A DNA stretch of 64,000 bases from Clostridium frigidicarnis (lineage in GTDB: Bacteria; Bacillota; Clostridia; Clostridiales; Clostridiaceae): contig NZ_FOKI01000001.1 of assembly GCF_900111985.1 (NCBI RefSeq), positions 1-64,000 on the forward strand, given 5' to 3'. The notes beneath the pieces are model-generated. The model saw nothing but the letters and a program-made list of their open reading frames with translations. It did not search any database and was not told where the DNA came from. A program made the translations under genes and the position numbers. The stretch's first letter is position 1. The number at the start of each line of letters is the position of its first letter. This document shows positions 56,713 to 64,000 of the stretch, in pieces.

Positions 56713-57699
56713 ATGAAATTTGATATAGGTATTATTGAAAATTCAAGTCTTCCACCATGTTTAAATGATTTTTTAACATATTTATCTACAATAAAAGGTA
56801 AATCCCAAAATACTGTTAATGCATATAAAGTAGATATTATAATGTTTTTTAGATTTTTAAAATATTATAAAGGATTATGTAAAGTAGACATTGAGCTTAA
56901 AGAAATAGATATAAGTGACATAGATAATAAGTTTTTAAGATCAATTAGATTATCAGATTTATACGCCTTTATATCTTTCACCGACAAGTACAGGAAAAAT
57001 GGTACATATGCAAGGGCTAGAAAAGTAGCAACTTTAAAATCTTTCTTTAAATATTTAAATGGTAAGGCGAAAATCTTAGATGAAAATCCAGCTCAAGAGC
57101 TAGAATCACCTAAAATAAGCAAAAGACACCCTATTTATTTAACTTTAAATGAAAGTAAGACTTTACTAACTTCATTAGATGAAAGCAATAAAAATTATAA
57201 AAGAGATTTTTGTATATTAACACTATTTTTAAACTGTGGACTAAGAGTTTCGGAACTTTGCAGTATAAACATAGATAAAATAAAGGAAGATACATTAACT
57301 ATAATAGGAAAAGGTAATAAGGAAAGAACTGTTTATTTAAACCGTGCCTGCCTTAAAGCTATAGCTGATTATATTCCTATGAGAAATACTGAAAAAGTTC
57401 CTATTGAAGATAAAAATGCTCTATTTTTAACTAATAAAAACACAAGAATTTCTGTTAGAGCTATTGAACTTTTAGTTAAAAAGCATGTGAAACATTCAGG
57501 TATTGAAAAGAATAATTGCACCCCACATAAGTTAAGGCACACCGCTGCTACTCTTATGTACAAGCATGGAAATGTTGATATAAGGAGTCTTCAGATGATA
57601 CTTGGCCATGAAAATATCTCAACCACTCAGATATATACCCATGTTGATGATGAAACTTTAAGGGATGCAGTTAAGTCTAATCCTCTTGGAGATCTTTAA
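56713..57699 (+). CDS. Tyrosine recombinase (XerC/XerD-like)
   Basis: The 328-residue integrase has an N-terminal SAM-like core-binding domain (LNDFLTYLSTIKGKSQNTVNAY) and a catalytic domain with Arg in FLNCGLRVSELCSI, Lys in GKGNKERTVY, HxxR in HKLRHTAATLMYKHG, His in LGHENISTTQIYTH and Tyr in that last motif: all catalytic residues are present. It resembles the XerC/CodV-type proteins of clostridia, about 30 residues longer than E. coli XerC/D, and could be the chromosomal dimer-resolution enzyme. An AAGGAGG site precedes ATG 56713. I found no convincing dif site. Confidence 0.9.
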   Translation: MKFDIGIIENSSLPPCLNDFLTYLSTIKGKSQNTVNAYKVDIIMFFRFLKYYKGLCKVDIELKEIDISDIDNKFLRSIRLSDLYAFISFTDKYRKNGTYARARKVATLKSFFKYLNGKAKILDENPAQELESPKISKRHPIYLTLNESKTLLTSLDESNKNYKRDFCILTLFLNCGLRVSELCSINIDKIKEDTLTIIGKGNKERTVYLNRACLKAIADYIPMRNTEKVPIEDKNALFLTNKNTRISVRAIELLVKKHVKHSGIEKNNCTPHKLRHTAATLMYKHGNVDIRSLQMILGHENISTTQIYTHVDDETLRDAVKSNPLGDL

Positions 57700-57700
57700 T

Positions 57701-57745
57701 AAAAGTGACAAGTTGAATGTGACAAACTTCACTAAAGTAACAAAT
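57701..57745. repeat. GTGACAAG-type intergenic repeat
   Basis: AAAAGTGACAAGTTGAATG followed by TGACAAACTTCACTAAAG, just after the recombinase stop. Same word family as at 22.5, 33.25 and 41.97 kb. Confidence 0.45.
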
Positions 57746-57790
57746 TTAAAATGCTAAGTTGGAGTTTATGAGTTTATAATTGAAATATAT

Positions 57791-57835
57791 AGAAAAAGAT
57801 GAACTGTATGTTTAATATATAGTTCATCTTTTTCT
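57791..57835 (+). terminator. Terminator of the recombinase gene
   Basis: Perfect 15-bp arms (57791-57805 AGAAAAAGATGAACT; 57821-57835 complement) with a 15-base loop. T-rich on both sides. Confidence 0.75.
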
Positions 57836-57894
57836 ATTGTTAACTTTTAAAAGTTAAAATATTATAGTTACTAATAAGATTGTTTAACCTGATA

Positions 57895-58677
57895 TTAAAC
57901 AATTTTATCAAGTGTATTTAAATCATTTACTGTATCATTAAACAATTTGATTGCCTCTTTATGTTTTAATGCCAAATCTTTAGTATCTAGTATGAAATAG
58001 AACTCTTCAAGTTTTTTTACTACATTTTTAGGTAAGTCATAGTATACATACCTTGACTTAAAGTTATATCTATAAGGATTATATTTCATTCTCAAAACTT
58101 CTACTAGTGGATTTAGTGTAAAGTTTTGATAAAATGCTAATGCTTCTATATGATTATTTCTATTAATCTCTTTTTCTATTAAGAATTGATATATATTAAA
58201 TAGTTTGTCCAGAGTTTCTACTCTTGTCTTCAAGTTTTTATTGAAAATCTCATTATTAATAGGTTTAATATCAGTTATGTTTTTCTTATCAAAATGGACA
58301 AAGACGTTGCCATGTATTTCTTTTTGGAGAAATTTTTCAGAGCTGCTGTGTTTTACAGCACATATTTCAGCAACCATGAACCTGCTTACACCTTCTAGTT
58401 TGTAAACCTTTTGATAACCTCCTGGTGACATAGTCTGAGGATATTCTAAACTAAGTTCTATTGGTGCTAAAGATACTAATGCTTTATCTATAACTGGAAA
58501 TATATCTCTAACTCTATCATCTTCTACATCAACTGCTATATCAAGATCTGACCATTGGTCAACCCTTTTAAAGGCTGCAGAACCACATTGCCACATTCCA
58601 TAAACATAATCTAAAGGTTGTAATGCCTCAGTTATAACCTTTAATATTTCTTCTCTTCTCAATACCATTGTTTCCAT
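57895..58677 (-). CDS. Nucleotidyltransferase-fold protein
   Basis: The 260-residue protein has the pol-beta-type nucleotidyltransferase motif WQCGSAAFKRVDQWSDLDIAVDV (G-S...D-x-D) and a third acidic residue region around LSLEYPQ, followed by a helical domain. It resembles aminoglycoside-nucleotidyltransferase-like or stand-alone clostridial NTases; the substrate is unknown. A GGGGGATT site precedes ATG 58677. It starts 38 bases after the XRE-TPR regulator gene, so the two may be one transcript. Confidence 0.82.
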   Translation of the reverse strand: METMVLRREEILKVITEALQPLDYVYGMWQCGSAAFKRVDQWSDLDIAVDVEDDRVRDIFPVIDKALVSLAPIELSLEYPQTMSPGGYQKVYKLEGVSRFMVAEICAVKHSSSEKFLQKEIHGNVFVHFDKKNITDIKPINNEIFNKNLKTRVETLDKLFNIYQFLIEKEINRNNHIEALAFYQNFTLNPLVEVLRMKYNPYRYNFKSRYVYYDLPKNVVKKLEEFYFILDTKDLALKHKEAIKLFNDTVNDLNTLDKIV

Positions 58678-58715
58678 TTTTAATCCCCCAATACTTTAAT
58701 TATTAAGTTTAGTGT

Positions 58716-60098
58716 TTAGTTTTTTAAATTCACAGTTTTACAATTAGATAAATTATTTTTATATAATGTATTTACTTCATTTGATTTTTTTAATAATATA
58801 TAGGCATTCTCATAATAGCCATTTAGAGAATACACTTCACTTAAACTGTTGTAGGCAAAAGATAATTCATTTAGTGCACACATAACAAACCCCTTGTATT
58901 CTAGATTTGCGTAGGACTCAATATCTTTAATTCCTTCTTCTATTTCGATAACAGACTCCTGAAAGTTTCCTAGCTTGCAATAAATCAAACCCTTATAAAT
59001 CTTTGAGGTTGCTATATAAATACAGTCCATTAGATAAGCAGGTTTTTCATTAGGGTTTATTTTCATCAACGCCTCTATAGCTTTAGTATAATTACCTATT
59101 AAATATTGTGTTTTTCCATATTCCAGGTAATAATAAAAAGTCTTTTCACTTATAGTAGATTCTAATAAATGTAGATATTTCATAGCTTCCAGCGGATTAT
59201 TTCTTTTGTTTTCATACTTTGCATAGTTATGATAAATTTTAGATAAGTTTAATTTATTACCTGTAAACTCTACATATTTTTTAGCTTCATTTGCATTTAT
59301 ATCAAATCTGTTAAAATCCCCTTGAAGCATATACGTAATAGCTAAAATTCTGTAAGCATCATCTAATCTATAGTAAATGTTATTTTCCTTTGATAAAGAA
59401 ATTGCTTTTTCACATACATGTATTGTCTTTTCAAAGTCCCCCAAAGCAAAATATATAGATGGTTTTATTACTAGCATTTCAATTTCTAAGAATATATTCT
59501 TGTTAGTGGATTTACTATAAATTTCGTGAATTTTATCTAACATATTCATACAGGCGTTATAATTATAGTTTTCTAGCTCTAATTTTAATAAATCCATATA
59601 TGATCTTGTTGCTTCTTCATATAAAAAATTATCCATATAAATATTACAACATGTATCTATAAGTTTTTTTCCTTCTTCCGTTCTGTTTAATTTAAGATTA
59701 CAGTATCCTAATCTATACACTATATCAGCATACAGCTTATTTTCTTCATTAAATGTATATGAGCTTAAAAGCTTTTCAGTTTCTGTTTTAGCTAATTCAT
59801 AGATTTTCTTTTTAATTAGTTCATCAATATTTTTAAAGACATAGAGTATTTTATCCATAGGCAATTGTTTCTCTTCACGTTGTTTACTAATACTCTTTGT
59901 ATCATCCTCAAGAAAGTAAGCTACGGGTTTGTTAAGCTTCATTGCAATATACTCTAAGCTTTTCATAGAAGGATTTGAATGACCGGTCTCAATGTGACTA
60001 AGCATGCTTTTAGTCAGTTCGTTACCTGCTAACTCTGATTGTGTCATTTTAAGTTCTTTACGTAGTTCTCGTATTTTTTTTCCTATTGTTGTACTCAT
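58716..60098 (-). CDS. XRE-family regulator with TPR domain (RRNPP-like architecture)
   Basis: The 460-residue protein has an N-terminal XRE helix-turn-helix (IRELRKELKMTQSELAGNEL, HIETGHSNPSMKSLEYIAMK) and about 380 residues of TPR-like helical repeats (for example YADIVYRLGYCNLKLNRTEE, IYHNYAKYENKRNNPLEAMK). This is the layout of peptide-sensing RRNPP regulators and of several clostridial toxin and sporulation regulators. No small peptide-pheromone gene was found beside it. An AAGGAG site precedes ATG 60098. Its promoter carries a 19-base palindrome. The downstream NTase gene may be its target. Confidence 0.88.
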   Translation of the reverse strand: MSTTIGKKIRELRKELKMTQSELAGNELTKSMLSHIETGHSNPSMKSLEYIAMKLNKPVAYFLEDDTKSISKQREEKQLPMDKILYVFKNIDELIKKKIYELAKTETEKLLSSYTFNEENKLYADIVYRLGYCNLKLNRTEEGKKLIDTCCNIYMDNFLYEEATRSYMDLLKLELENYNYNACMNMLDKIHEIYSKSTNKNIFLEIEMLVIKPSIYFALGDFEKTIHVCEKAISLSKENNIYYRLDDAYRILAITYMLQGDFNRFDINANEAKKYVEFTGNKLNLSKIYHNYAKYENKRNNPLEAMKYLHLLESTISEKTFYYYLEYGKTQYLIGNYTKAIEALMKINPNEKPAYLMDCIYIATSKIYKGLIYCKLGNFQESVIEIEEGIKDIESYANLEYKGFVMCALNELSFAYNSLSEVYSLNGYYENAYILLKKSNEVNTLYKNNLSNCKTVNLKN

Positions 60099-60142
60099 TC
60101 AAATTCACTCCTTGTTTTAAGATAATATTACCTTGTGATATT

Positions 60143-60171
60143 ATTATAGTATAATTAAATTATACTTTCAA
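60143..60171 (-). promoter_or_regulatory. Promoter of the XRE-TPR gene with a palindromic operator in the spacer
   Basis: On the minus strand TTGAAA (60171-60166) and TATAAT (60148-60143) have a perfect 17-base spacer. The spacer is filled by the palindrome AGTATAATTAAATTATACT (60148-60166, 9-1-9, perfect). A regulator bound here would block RNA polymerase; autoregulation is inference. Confidence 0.6.
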
Positions 60172-60460
60172 TAGATTTCCAGCTTATAAATTTAATAATA
60201 ATCATATTTGTACATGAATATCTTTAAATTTATATATAAATTCACAATAAAATATAATTAAATTATATTTTGTTGATCATGTGTAAGAAGATTTCATCAT
60301 TAACTTATCACTGATTAAAATTTCTTTAACCCTAGCTTTTATCAGCATTTTATAATCGAAAATTTTTATACTTTTCTGTATATGAAATAAGGCGGCTATG
60401 CCACGTTCTAGTTTAAAATTGGCCATTATGGTTGAAAACATAAATTTTCCAAATAGAAAA

Positions 60461-60492
60461 AGCTCTAATGCATATCTAATACGCTTAGAGCT
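60461..60492 (-). terminator. Terminator of the DUF2785 gene
   Basis: AGCTCTAA (60461-60468) pairs with TTAGAGCT (60485-60492). On the minus strand TTTTTC follows. It lies 22 bases beyond the stop codon. The rest of the 60099-60514 gap holds the XRE promoter and a second palindrome near 60248-60272. Confidence 0.7.
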
Positions 60493-60514
60493 ATGTTTTT
60501 GCTATAATAAATCA

Positions 60515-61348
60515 CTAGGAAAAAATGTTATTTAGTGGTTCTTCAACGGCATTTATAAGTTTTTTATTTGCATTTATCTTTTTTAACCTGAAATATAAGC
60601 TGCGCATAAACATTTTGCGGTTTATCCTTAAATGATCATCTTCAGGATATTTATCAATGTACTCTATATTTTTAAAACTATTTATCCAATTTATTATTTC
60701 TTCATCAGTTAATATATTTCTATCAAGTATAGAAACAACTGCATTTATTAACCTTTCATCTTCTCTGTTTATATAAGTATATGTGTTTATGCATATTTTT
60801 TCTTTTATTGCTTGTAAAATTTCAATTAACTCCCTATGTTTTATAACTTTAGATTCTGATAAACTACATAATACATCTCCAGTATGAGCACTAGAATGTG
60901 CCCAACCTTTAATATTTACATATCCTCTCACATCTTTTTCATTTCTAAAATATCTTAATACTTCATTATATACGTGAAGTATGTCTTTTTCACTTAAAAA
61001 GCTATCATCACATTCATTATTAAGATTTAAAATCATGTTTATTATACAAAGGGTAAAAGTTCTTTTAAATACAGAATCATCTTCATTTTCACCAATTTTA
61101 TAAAACAAATGATTATCATTTAAGGAAAGTTTTAATAACTCTTTAATTTCATTATATGATATTTTTTCGCATGATATTATATTATAAAGCAATTCTAATA
61201 TAAGCATATCTCTAAGTTCAGGGTCAGTAGAACCTATATTATCCATCATCTCTAAAGATAAAGCGTAGATGTCAACATCCTGTGGAATATTCCAATCATT
61301 TTCCCATATGTTTTTAAGTTGAATTTTAAGTTTGTTTTCATCCCCCAT
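60515..61348 (-). CDS. DUF2785 family protein
   Basis: The 277-residue helical protein matches DUF2785 by DVRGYVNIKGWAHSSAHTGDVL and the flanking helices (LRDMLILELLYNIISCEKIS, DERLINAVVSILDRNILTDE). The conserved His/Asp positions could bind metal, but the function of the family is unknown. ATG 61348 has no ribosome site directly upstream; a strong one precedes a tiny minicistron that ends 3 bases before the ATG. It is followed by a terminator and is monocistronic. Confidence 0.85.
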   Translation of the reverse strand: MGDENKLKIQLKNIWENDWNIPQDVDIYALSLEMMDNIGSTDPELRDMLILELLYNIISCEKISYNEIKELLKLSLNDNHLFYKIGENEDDSVFKRTFTLCIINMILNLNNECDDSFLSEKDILHVYNEVLRYFRNEKDVRGYVNIKGWAHSSAHTGDVLCSLSESKVIKHRELIEILQAIKEKICINTYTYINREDERLINAVVSILDRNILTDEEIINWINSFKNIEYIDKYPEDDHLRINRKMFMRSLYFRLKKINANKKLINAVEEPLNNIFS

Positions 61349-61351
61349 AAT

Positions 61352-61378
61352 TTATATTAGTGAGTTATTAATACTCAC
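61352..61378 (-). CDS. 8-codon minicistron before the DUF2785 gene
   Basis: On the minus strand a strong AAGGGGGTGGAT ribosome site (61393-61382) leads to GTG 61378, encoding MSINNSLI and ending with TAA 61354-61352, 3 bases before ATG 61348. The same stretch forms a 9-bp hairpin (TTAGTGAGT with ACTCACTAA). It may feed ribosomes to the DUF2785 start or gate it by structure. Confidence 0.4.
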   Translation of the reverse strand: MSINNSLI

Positions 61379-61465
61379 TAAATCCACCCCCTTTTTTAAT
61401 ATATCATTGGATAAGGCAATTTGTTGTACTTATTAAAACTTATTCCTTATTTTGTAGATAATGTT

Positions 61466-61502
61466 ATTATACTATAATTTCAATAGATTTACATCTATTG
61501 AA
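61466..61502 (-). promoter_or_regulatory. Promoter region of the DUF2785 gene with palindrome
   Basis: TATAAT on the minus strand at 61471-61466. A perfect 10-bp inverted repeat (TTCAATAGAT 61479-61488; ATCTATTGAA 61493-61502; 4-base loop) overlaps the -35 region. The half-site TTCAATAGAT also occurs at the XRE-TPR promoter (60167-60176), suggesting a shared regulator. Confidence 0.45.
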
Positions 61503-61553
61503 TTTTAAAACAAAGATATTCATCTTCAAATATCTTTAAAATTACACATAAAA

Positions 61554-61592
61554 TAAGGGATTAAGTATAATTAAATTACACTTAATCCCTTA
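61554..61592 (-). terminator. Terminator downstream of the ABC-2 permease operon
   Basis: 19-bp arms with one mismatch (61554-61572 TAAGGGATTAAGTATAATT; 61574-61592 complement). On the minus strand TTATTTTATG follows. It lies about 105 bases after the permease stop codon. Confidence 0.65.
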
Positions 61593-61695
61593 CTTTGATG
61601 ATGGATAGTTGAATAACAGTTTATATATAATTAATTATACGCTTAATTATTTAATACACTTTAAGTTTTTTTATTAAACTTTTTATCTTTAAACC

Positions 61696-62838
61696 TTATA
61701 TTACATTTCTAATATCTTCATCATTTCTAAATTTAACTAAAGCTACTATAAATACAATTATAGCAAAAATTAAAATCATTAGTAAATAAGGAATTATATT
61801 TTCTAACTTTTCTCCAAACTGTAAATTATCTATGGCTTTAAGAACCCAACTTTGAGGGAAAATCATAGCAAGCTTTTGCATAAAATCTGGCATGATTTCA
61901 ACTGGCCAGAAACAGCCTGCCAGCATTGATGTTGGCACAATGATAATATTTTGAAGTTGAGAGCTTTGGGATATACTTTTTGAGAAAGCAGCAATAAGTA
62001 TACCAAAAGCTATGGAAGCAAAACCAAAACATATAAACAATATATATAAGTTTAATATACTTGTATAGAAGTTTAAATGTAATAATTTTGTAGATATAAG
62101 AATTATTAAGGAAATCTGAAACATATATATAGTCATATTAGCCAAGATATTAGCTATAATATACTGAGATTTTGTTAAAGAAGATGAAAATATTCTAAAG
62201 AAAGTTCTATTGGATTTATCTTTCATAATATAATCTGTTGTAACCTTTGATGCCATTAACATAAATACTAGCAAGAATCCAATACTTTGCTTTGTAACAC
62301 CTTTATTTTTAGTTTTATCATTTACTTCTTTATCAATAAATTTAATAGGAGAATCCTTAAATTCCTTATATGTATTATCAAAAGTCTCTTTATCTCCTTT
62401 TGCTGCAAGGCCTATAGATTTTAAGTTGTCTACATAAAAATTTAAGTAGTTTTCAATCCAAGAAGTAATTTCAGTTCCTTCTGATGAGTAAATATTTATA
62501 TCTTCAACAGAATTATTAAGGATTGATTCCTCAAATTCTTTAGGTATTTCTACTATACATTGCAGATTATTGTTTTTAAGTACTTTTTCAAAGTCAGAAC
62601 TATTTACTGAATAAACTTTAAAGTTTTCATTTTCCCCAATAGATTTTACTACATCTTGAGATAAGTAAGAGTTATTTTCATCATATACACCAACATTTAC
62701 AGCATTATTTCCGCCACTATTAAAAGCTAAAGCTGCAAATATACTTAGAAGAGGTAAAAGCAAAAATGTTATCCAATTCCCTTTTTTACCTAGAGATATC
62801 TTTAATATATTTTTTGCTATTGTAAATATATTTTTCAT
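61696..62838 (-). CDS. ABC-2 type transporter permease (YhaP/NatB-like), second copy
   Basis: The 380-residue membrane protein has one N-terminal helix (ITFLLLPLLSIFAALAF), a roughly 160-residue extracytoplasmic domain, and five C-terminal helices (SIGFLLVFMLMASKVTTDYI to IIPYLLMILIFAIIVFIVAL), with the family segment TSMLAGCFWPVEIMPDFMQKL. It pairs with the permease gene directly upstream (stop and start adjacent) and an ATPase at the window edge. Exporters of this type handle drugs, sodium or peptides; the cargo is unknown. Confidence 0.9.
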   Translation of the reverse strand: MKNIFTIAKNILKISLGKKGNWITFLLLPLLSIFAALAFNSGGNNAVNVGVYDENNSYLSQDVVKSIGENENFKVYSVNSSDFEKVLKNNNLQCIVEIPKEFEESILNNSVEDINIYSSEGTEITSWIENYLNFYVDNLKSIGLAAKGDKETFDNTYKEFKDSPIKFIDKEVNDKTKNKGVTKQSIGFLLVFMLMASKVTTDYIMKDKSNRTFFRIFSSSLTKSQYIIANILANMTIYMFQISLIILISTKLLHLNFYTSILNLYILFICFGFASIAFGILIAAFSKSISQSSQLQNIIIVPTSMLAGCFWPVEIMPDFMQKLAMIFPQSWVLKAIDNLQFGEKLENIIPYLLMILIFAIIVFIVALVKFRNDEDIRNVI

Positions 62839-63960
62839 TTATACCACATCCCTTCTATTAAAAGCTATTAATGGCATACTTAAGAATATTAATCCTATTA
62901 TTAAATTTACTGCAATGGCTATAGGTACTATACTTAGATCATTATTATAAATCAATCTAAAAATTGCATCATTAGTCCATTTTAATGGAGATATATTAGA
63001 AACCATATTAAGTATCTTATTATTAAATATAGTTAATGGTATATACCCTCCTGCTAAGAATACAAATAGAGGTATTGTCATGTTCAATCCAGCAGACATA
63101 ACTATAGGGTTTTTAATTCCTATGGACAATCCTATTCCTAAGGAAACAGCCATAAATATTAAAGATGCTGATATTAATAATATAAAATATGGTCTATCTC
63201 CCCAATTAGTGTTTAAAACATATCTACTAAATAAATATACTATTGAAACTTGAAAAGATGTTATTAAAAACGCTCCTAATACCTTAGAACATAGATATTC
63301 AATAGGAGTTACAGTGCTAGCCATTATTCTTTCATAGGTTTTTCTCAAATTCTCTCCAAGAACTCCAAAGGCACCTATATTAGTGCTATAAAGAATTATC
63401 ATAGTAAACATAGTTACAGCATAGTAATCTCTTGAGGTTGGCTTTGTGCTACCTTTAACTTCATTTATCTTAACGTTGTCTGGCATAGGCTTATTTATTA
63501 TATCTTCTACTGATGATGGATTAACTTTTATTACTGCATTTACAACATTACTTTTATCAGTAAAAGTTTGTATTACAGTTTTGAGTAAGTTTCCATTTAA
63601 CTCTCTTATATTATTTTTAAAGAGTTCTATAGTATCATCATCAGTAAACTTTATTAGCCCATCATATCTACCATCACTTACCATTTCTTTTGTGGTCTCT
63701 TCATCTTTAATTTCTTCGAATTCAATATTTAATGTCTTTTCCTTTGTAAATTCTTTAAAACTTTTATATATTTCTTTATCACTATCTCCTATATAAGCAA
63801 CCTTAATTTTTGAAGGCATTATTGATGAACTAAAAGTTCCTGAAAGAGCCATTCCTAATATTAAAATTAATAATATAGGAAATATAGTCATTAAAAACAT
63901 AGCTTTTTTGTCTCTGAAATTATGTATTAGTTCTTTTTTTACTAGTGAAAAAAATCTCAT
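62839..63960 (-). CDS. ABC-2 type transporter permease, first copy
   Basis: The 373-residue membrane protein has the same plan as its neighbour: an N-terminal helix (MFLMTIFPILLILILGMAL), a large extracytoplasmic loop, and C-terminal helices including VSAG-type AGLNMTIPLFVFLAGGYIPL. The two are paralogues likely to form a heterodimer. GGAGTGATGAT precedes ATG 63960 and overlaps the end of the ATPase gene upstream, so all three genes form one operon. Confidence 0.9.
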   Translation of the reverse strand: MRFFSLVKKELIHNFRDKKAMFLMTIFPILLILILGMALSGTFSSSIMPSKIKVAYIGDSDKEIYKSFKEFTKEKTLNIEFEEIKDEETTKEMVSDGRYDGLIKFTDDDTIELFKNNIRELNGNLLKTVIQTFTDKSNVVNAVIKVNPSSVEDIINKPMPDNVKINEVKGSTKPTSRDYYAVTMFTMIILYSTNIGAFGVLGENLRKTYERIMASTVTPIEYLCSKVLGAFLITSFQVSIVYLFSRYVLNTNWGDRPYFILLISASLIFMAVSLGIGLSIGIKNPIVMSAGLNMTIPLFVFLAGGYIPLTIFNNKILNMVSNISPLKWTNDAIFRLIYNNDLSIVPIAIAVNLIIGLIFLSMPLIAFNRRDVV

Positions 63961-63970
63961 ATCATCACTC

Positions 63971-64000
63971 CTAATCTCTAAGGCTTTTTCCGGTAAGAGT
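63971..64000 (-). CDS. 3' end of an ABC transporter ATP-binding protein gene, cut by the window edge
   Basis: The last nine codons read TLTGKSLRD before TAG at 63973-63971. L-T-G-K-x-L-R-D is the usual C-terminus of ABC-2-associated ATPases (drug-export type). The stop is 10 bases before the first permease start. The rest lies outside the window, so the family is inferred from the tail and the operon context. Confidence 0.65.
   Translation of the reverse strand, partial: TLTGKSLRD

Overview
The window is an AT-rich, tightly packed bacterial chromosome segment. It most likely comes from a Clostridium sensu stricto (family Clostridiaceae). The support is strong Shine-Dalgarno sites, frequent TTG/GTG starts, clostridial families (a TIGR04540 protein, DUF4364, a TSCPD/TIGR03905 protein, a giant 2-hydroxyacyl-CoA dehydratase activase) and a T-box in front of valS. 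No rRNA, tRNA or CRISPR array was seen. The left edge cuts an IS256-type transposase and the right edge cuts an ABC transporter ATPase gene.

Layout. 0-3.3 kb: IS remnant, an acetyltransferase, and a rhodanese plus CoA-disulfide-reductase/rhodanese pair for sulfur and thiol redox. 3.4-7.4 kb: a 1189-residue multi-AAA+ protein of the CbbX/SpoVK type and a convergent Cas2-fold-like small protein with a His-rich insertion. 7.7-13 kb: acetyltransferases, RluF, a CcdA-TlpA fusion, and two membrane proteins. 13.4-17.8 kb: RecQ, a small ORF, a NERD protein, and a lipoprotein of the PTP-like phytase family whose catalytic Cys is replaced by Asp. 18.1-22.5 kb: a four-gene corrinoid methyl-transfer operon (corrinoid protein, two UroD-type methyltransferases, reductive activator). 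22.7-26.8 kb: GlnRS, a Cof-type phosphatase, an unknown protein and an SDR. 27.4-31.2 kb: a two-component system and a MocR-type regulator. 31.4-36.8 kb: DUF2804, a methyltransferase, an M16 peptidase-RecX-transglutaminase operon and a TPR protein. 37.4-45.2 kb: the activase and T-box-controlled valS. 45.5-54.4 kb: folC, a TSCPD protein, a beta-propeller, DUF4364, a deacetylase, an SSB-like protein, divergent dapH/aminotransferase and a DeoR regulator. 54.5-57.8 kb: a ribbon-helix-helix/coiled-coil protein with clustered operator-like sites, about 1 kb of hairpin-rich noncoding DNA with a Fur-box-like palindrome, and a Xer-type recombinase. 57.9-64 kb: a nucleotidyltransferase, an XRE-TPR regulator, a DUF2785 protein and an ABC-2 export operon.

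The most unusual content is at two scales. At gene level: the Cys-to-Asp phytase-like lipoprotein, the His-rich Cas2-like protein, the multi-AAA+ protein with a SHOCT-like tail, and the corrinoid operon without a dedicated MtaB/MttB-type partner. At intergenic level: families of nested palindromic repeats (13.2, 27.3, 47.5, 54.5 kb) that share core sequences in both orientations, one of which supplies the last codons of a histidine kinase; GTGACAAG-type repeats in four gaps; and two genes that lack their own ribosome binding site and seem to be translated by coupling to tiny upstream minicistrons.
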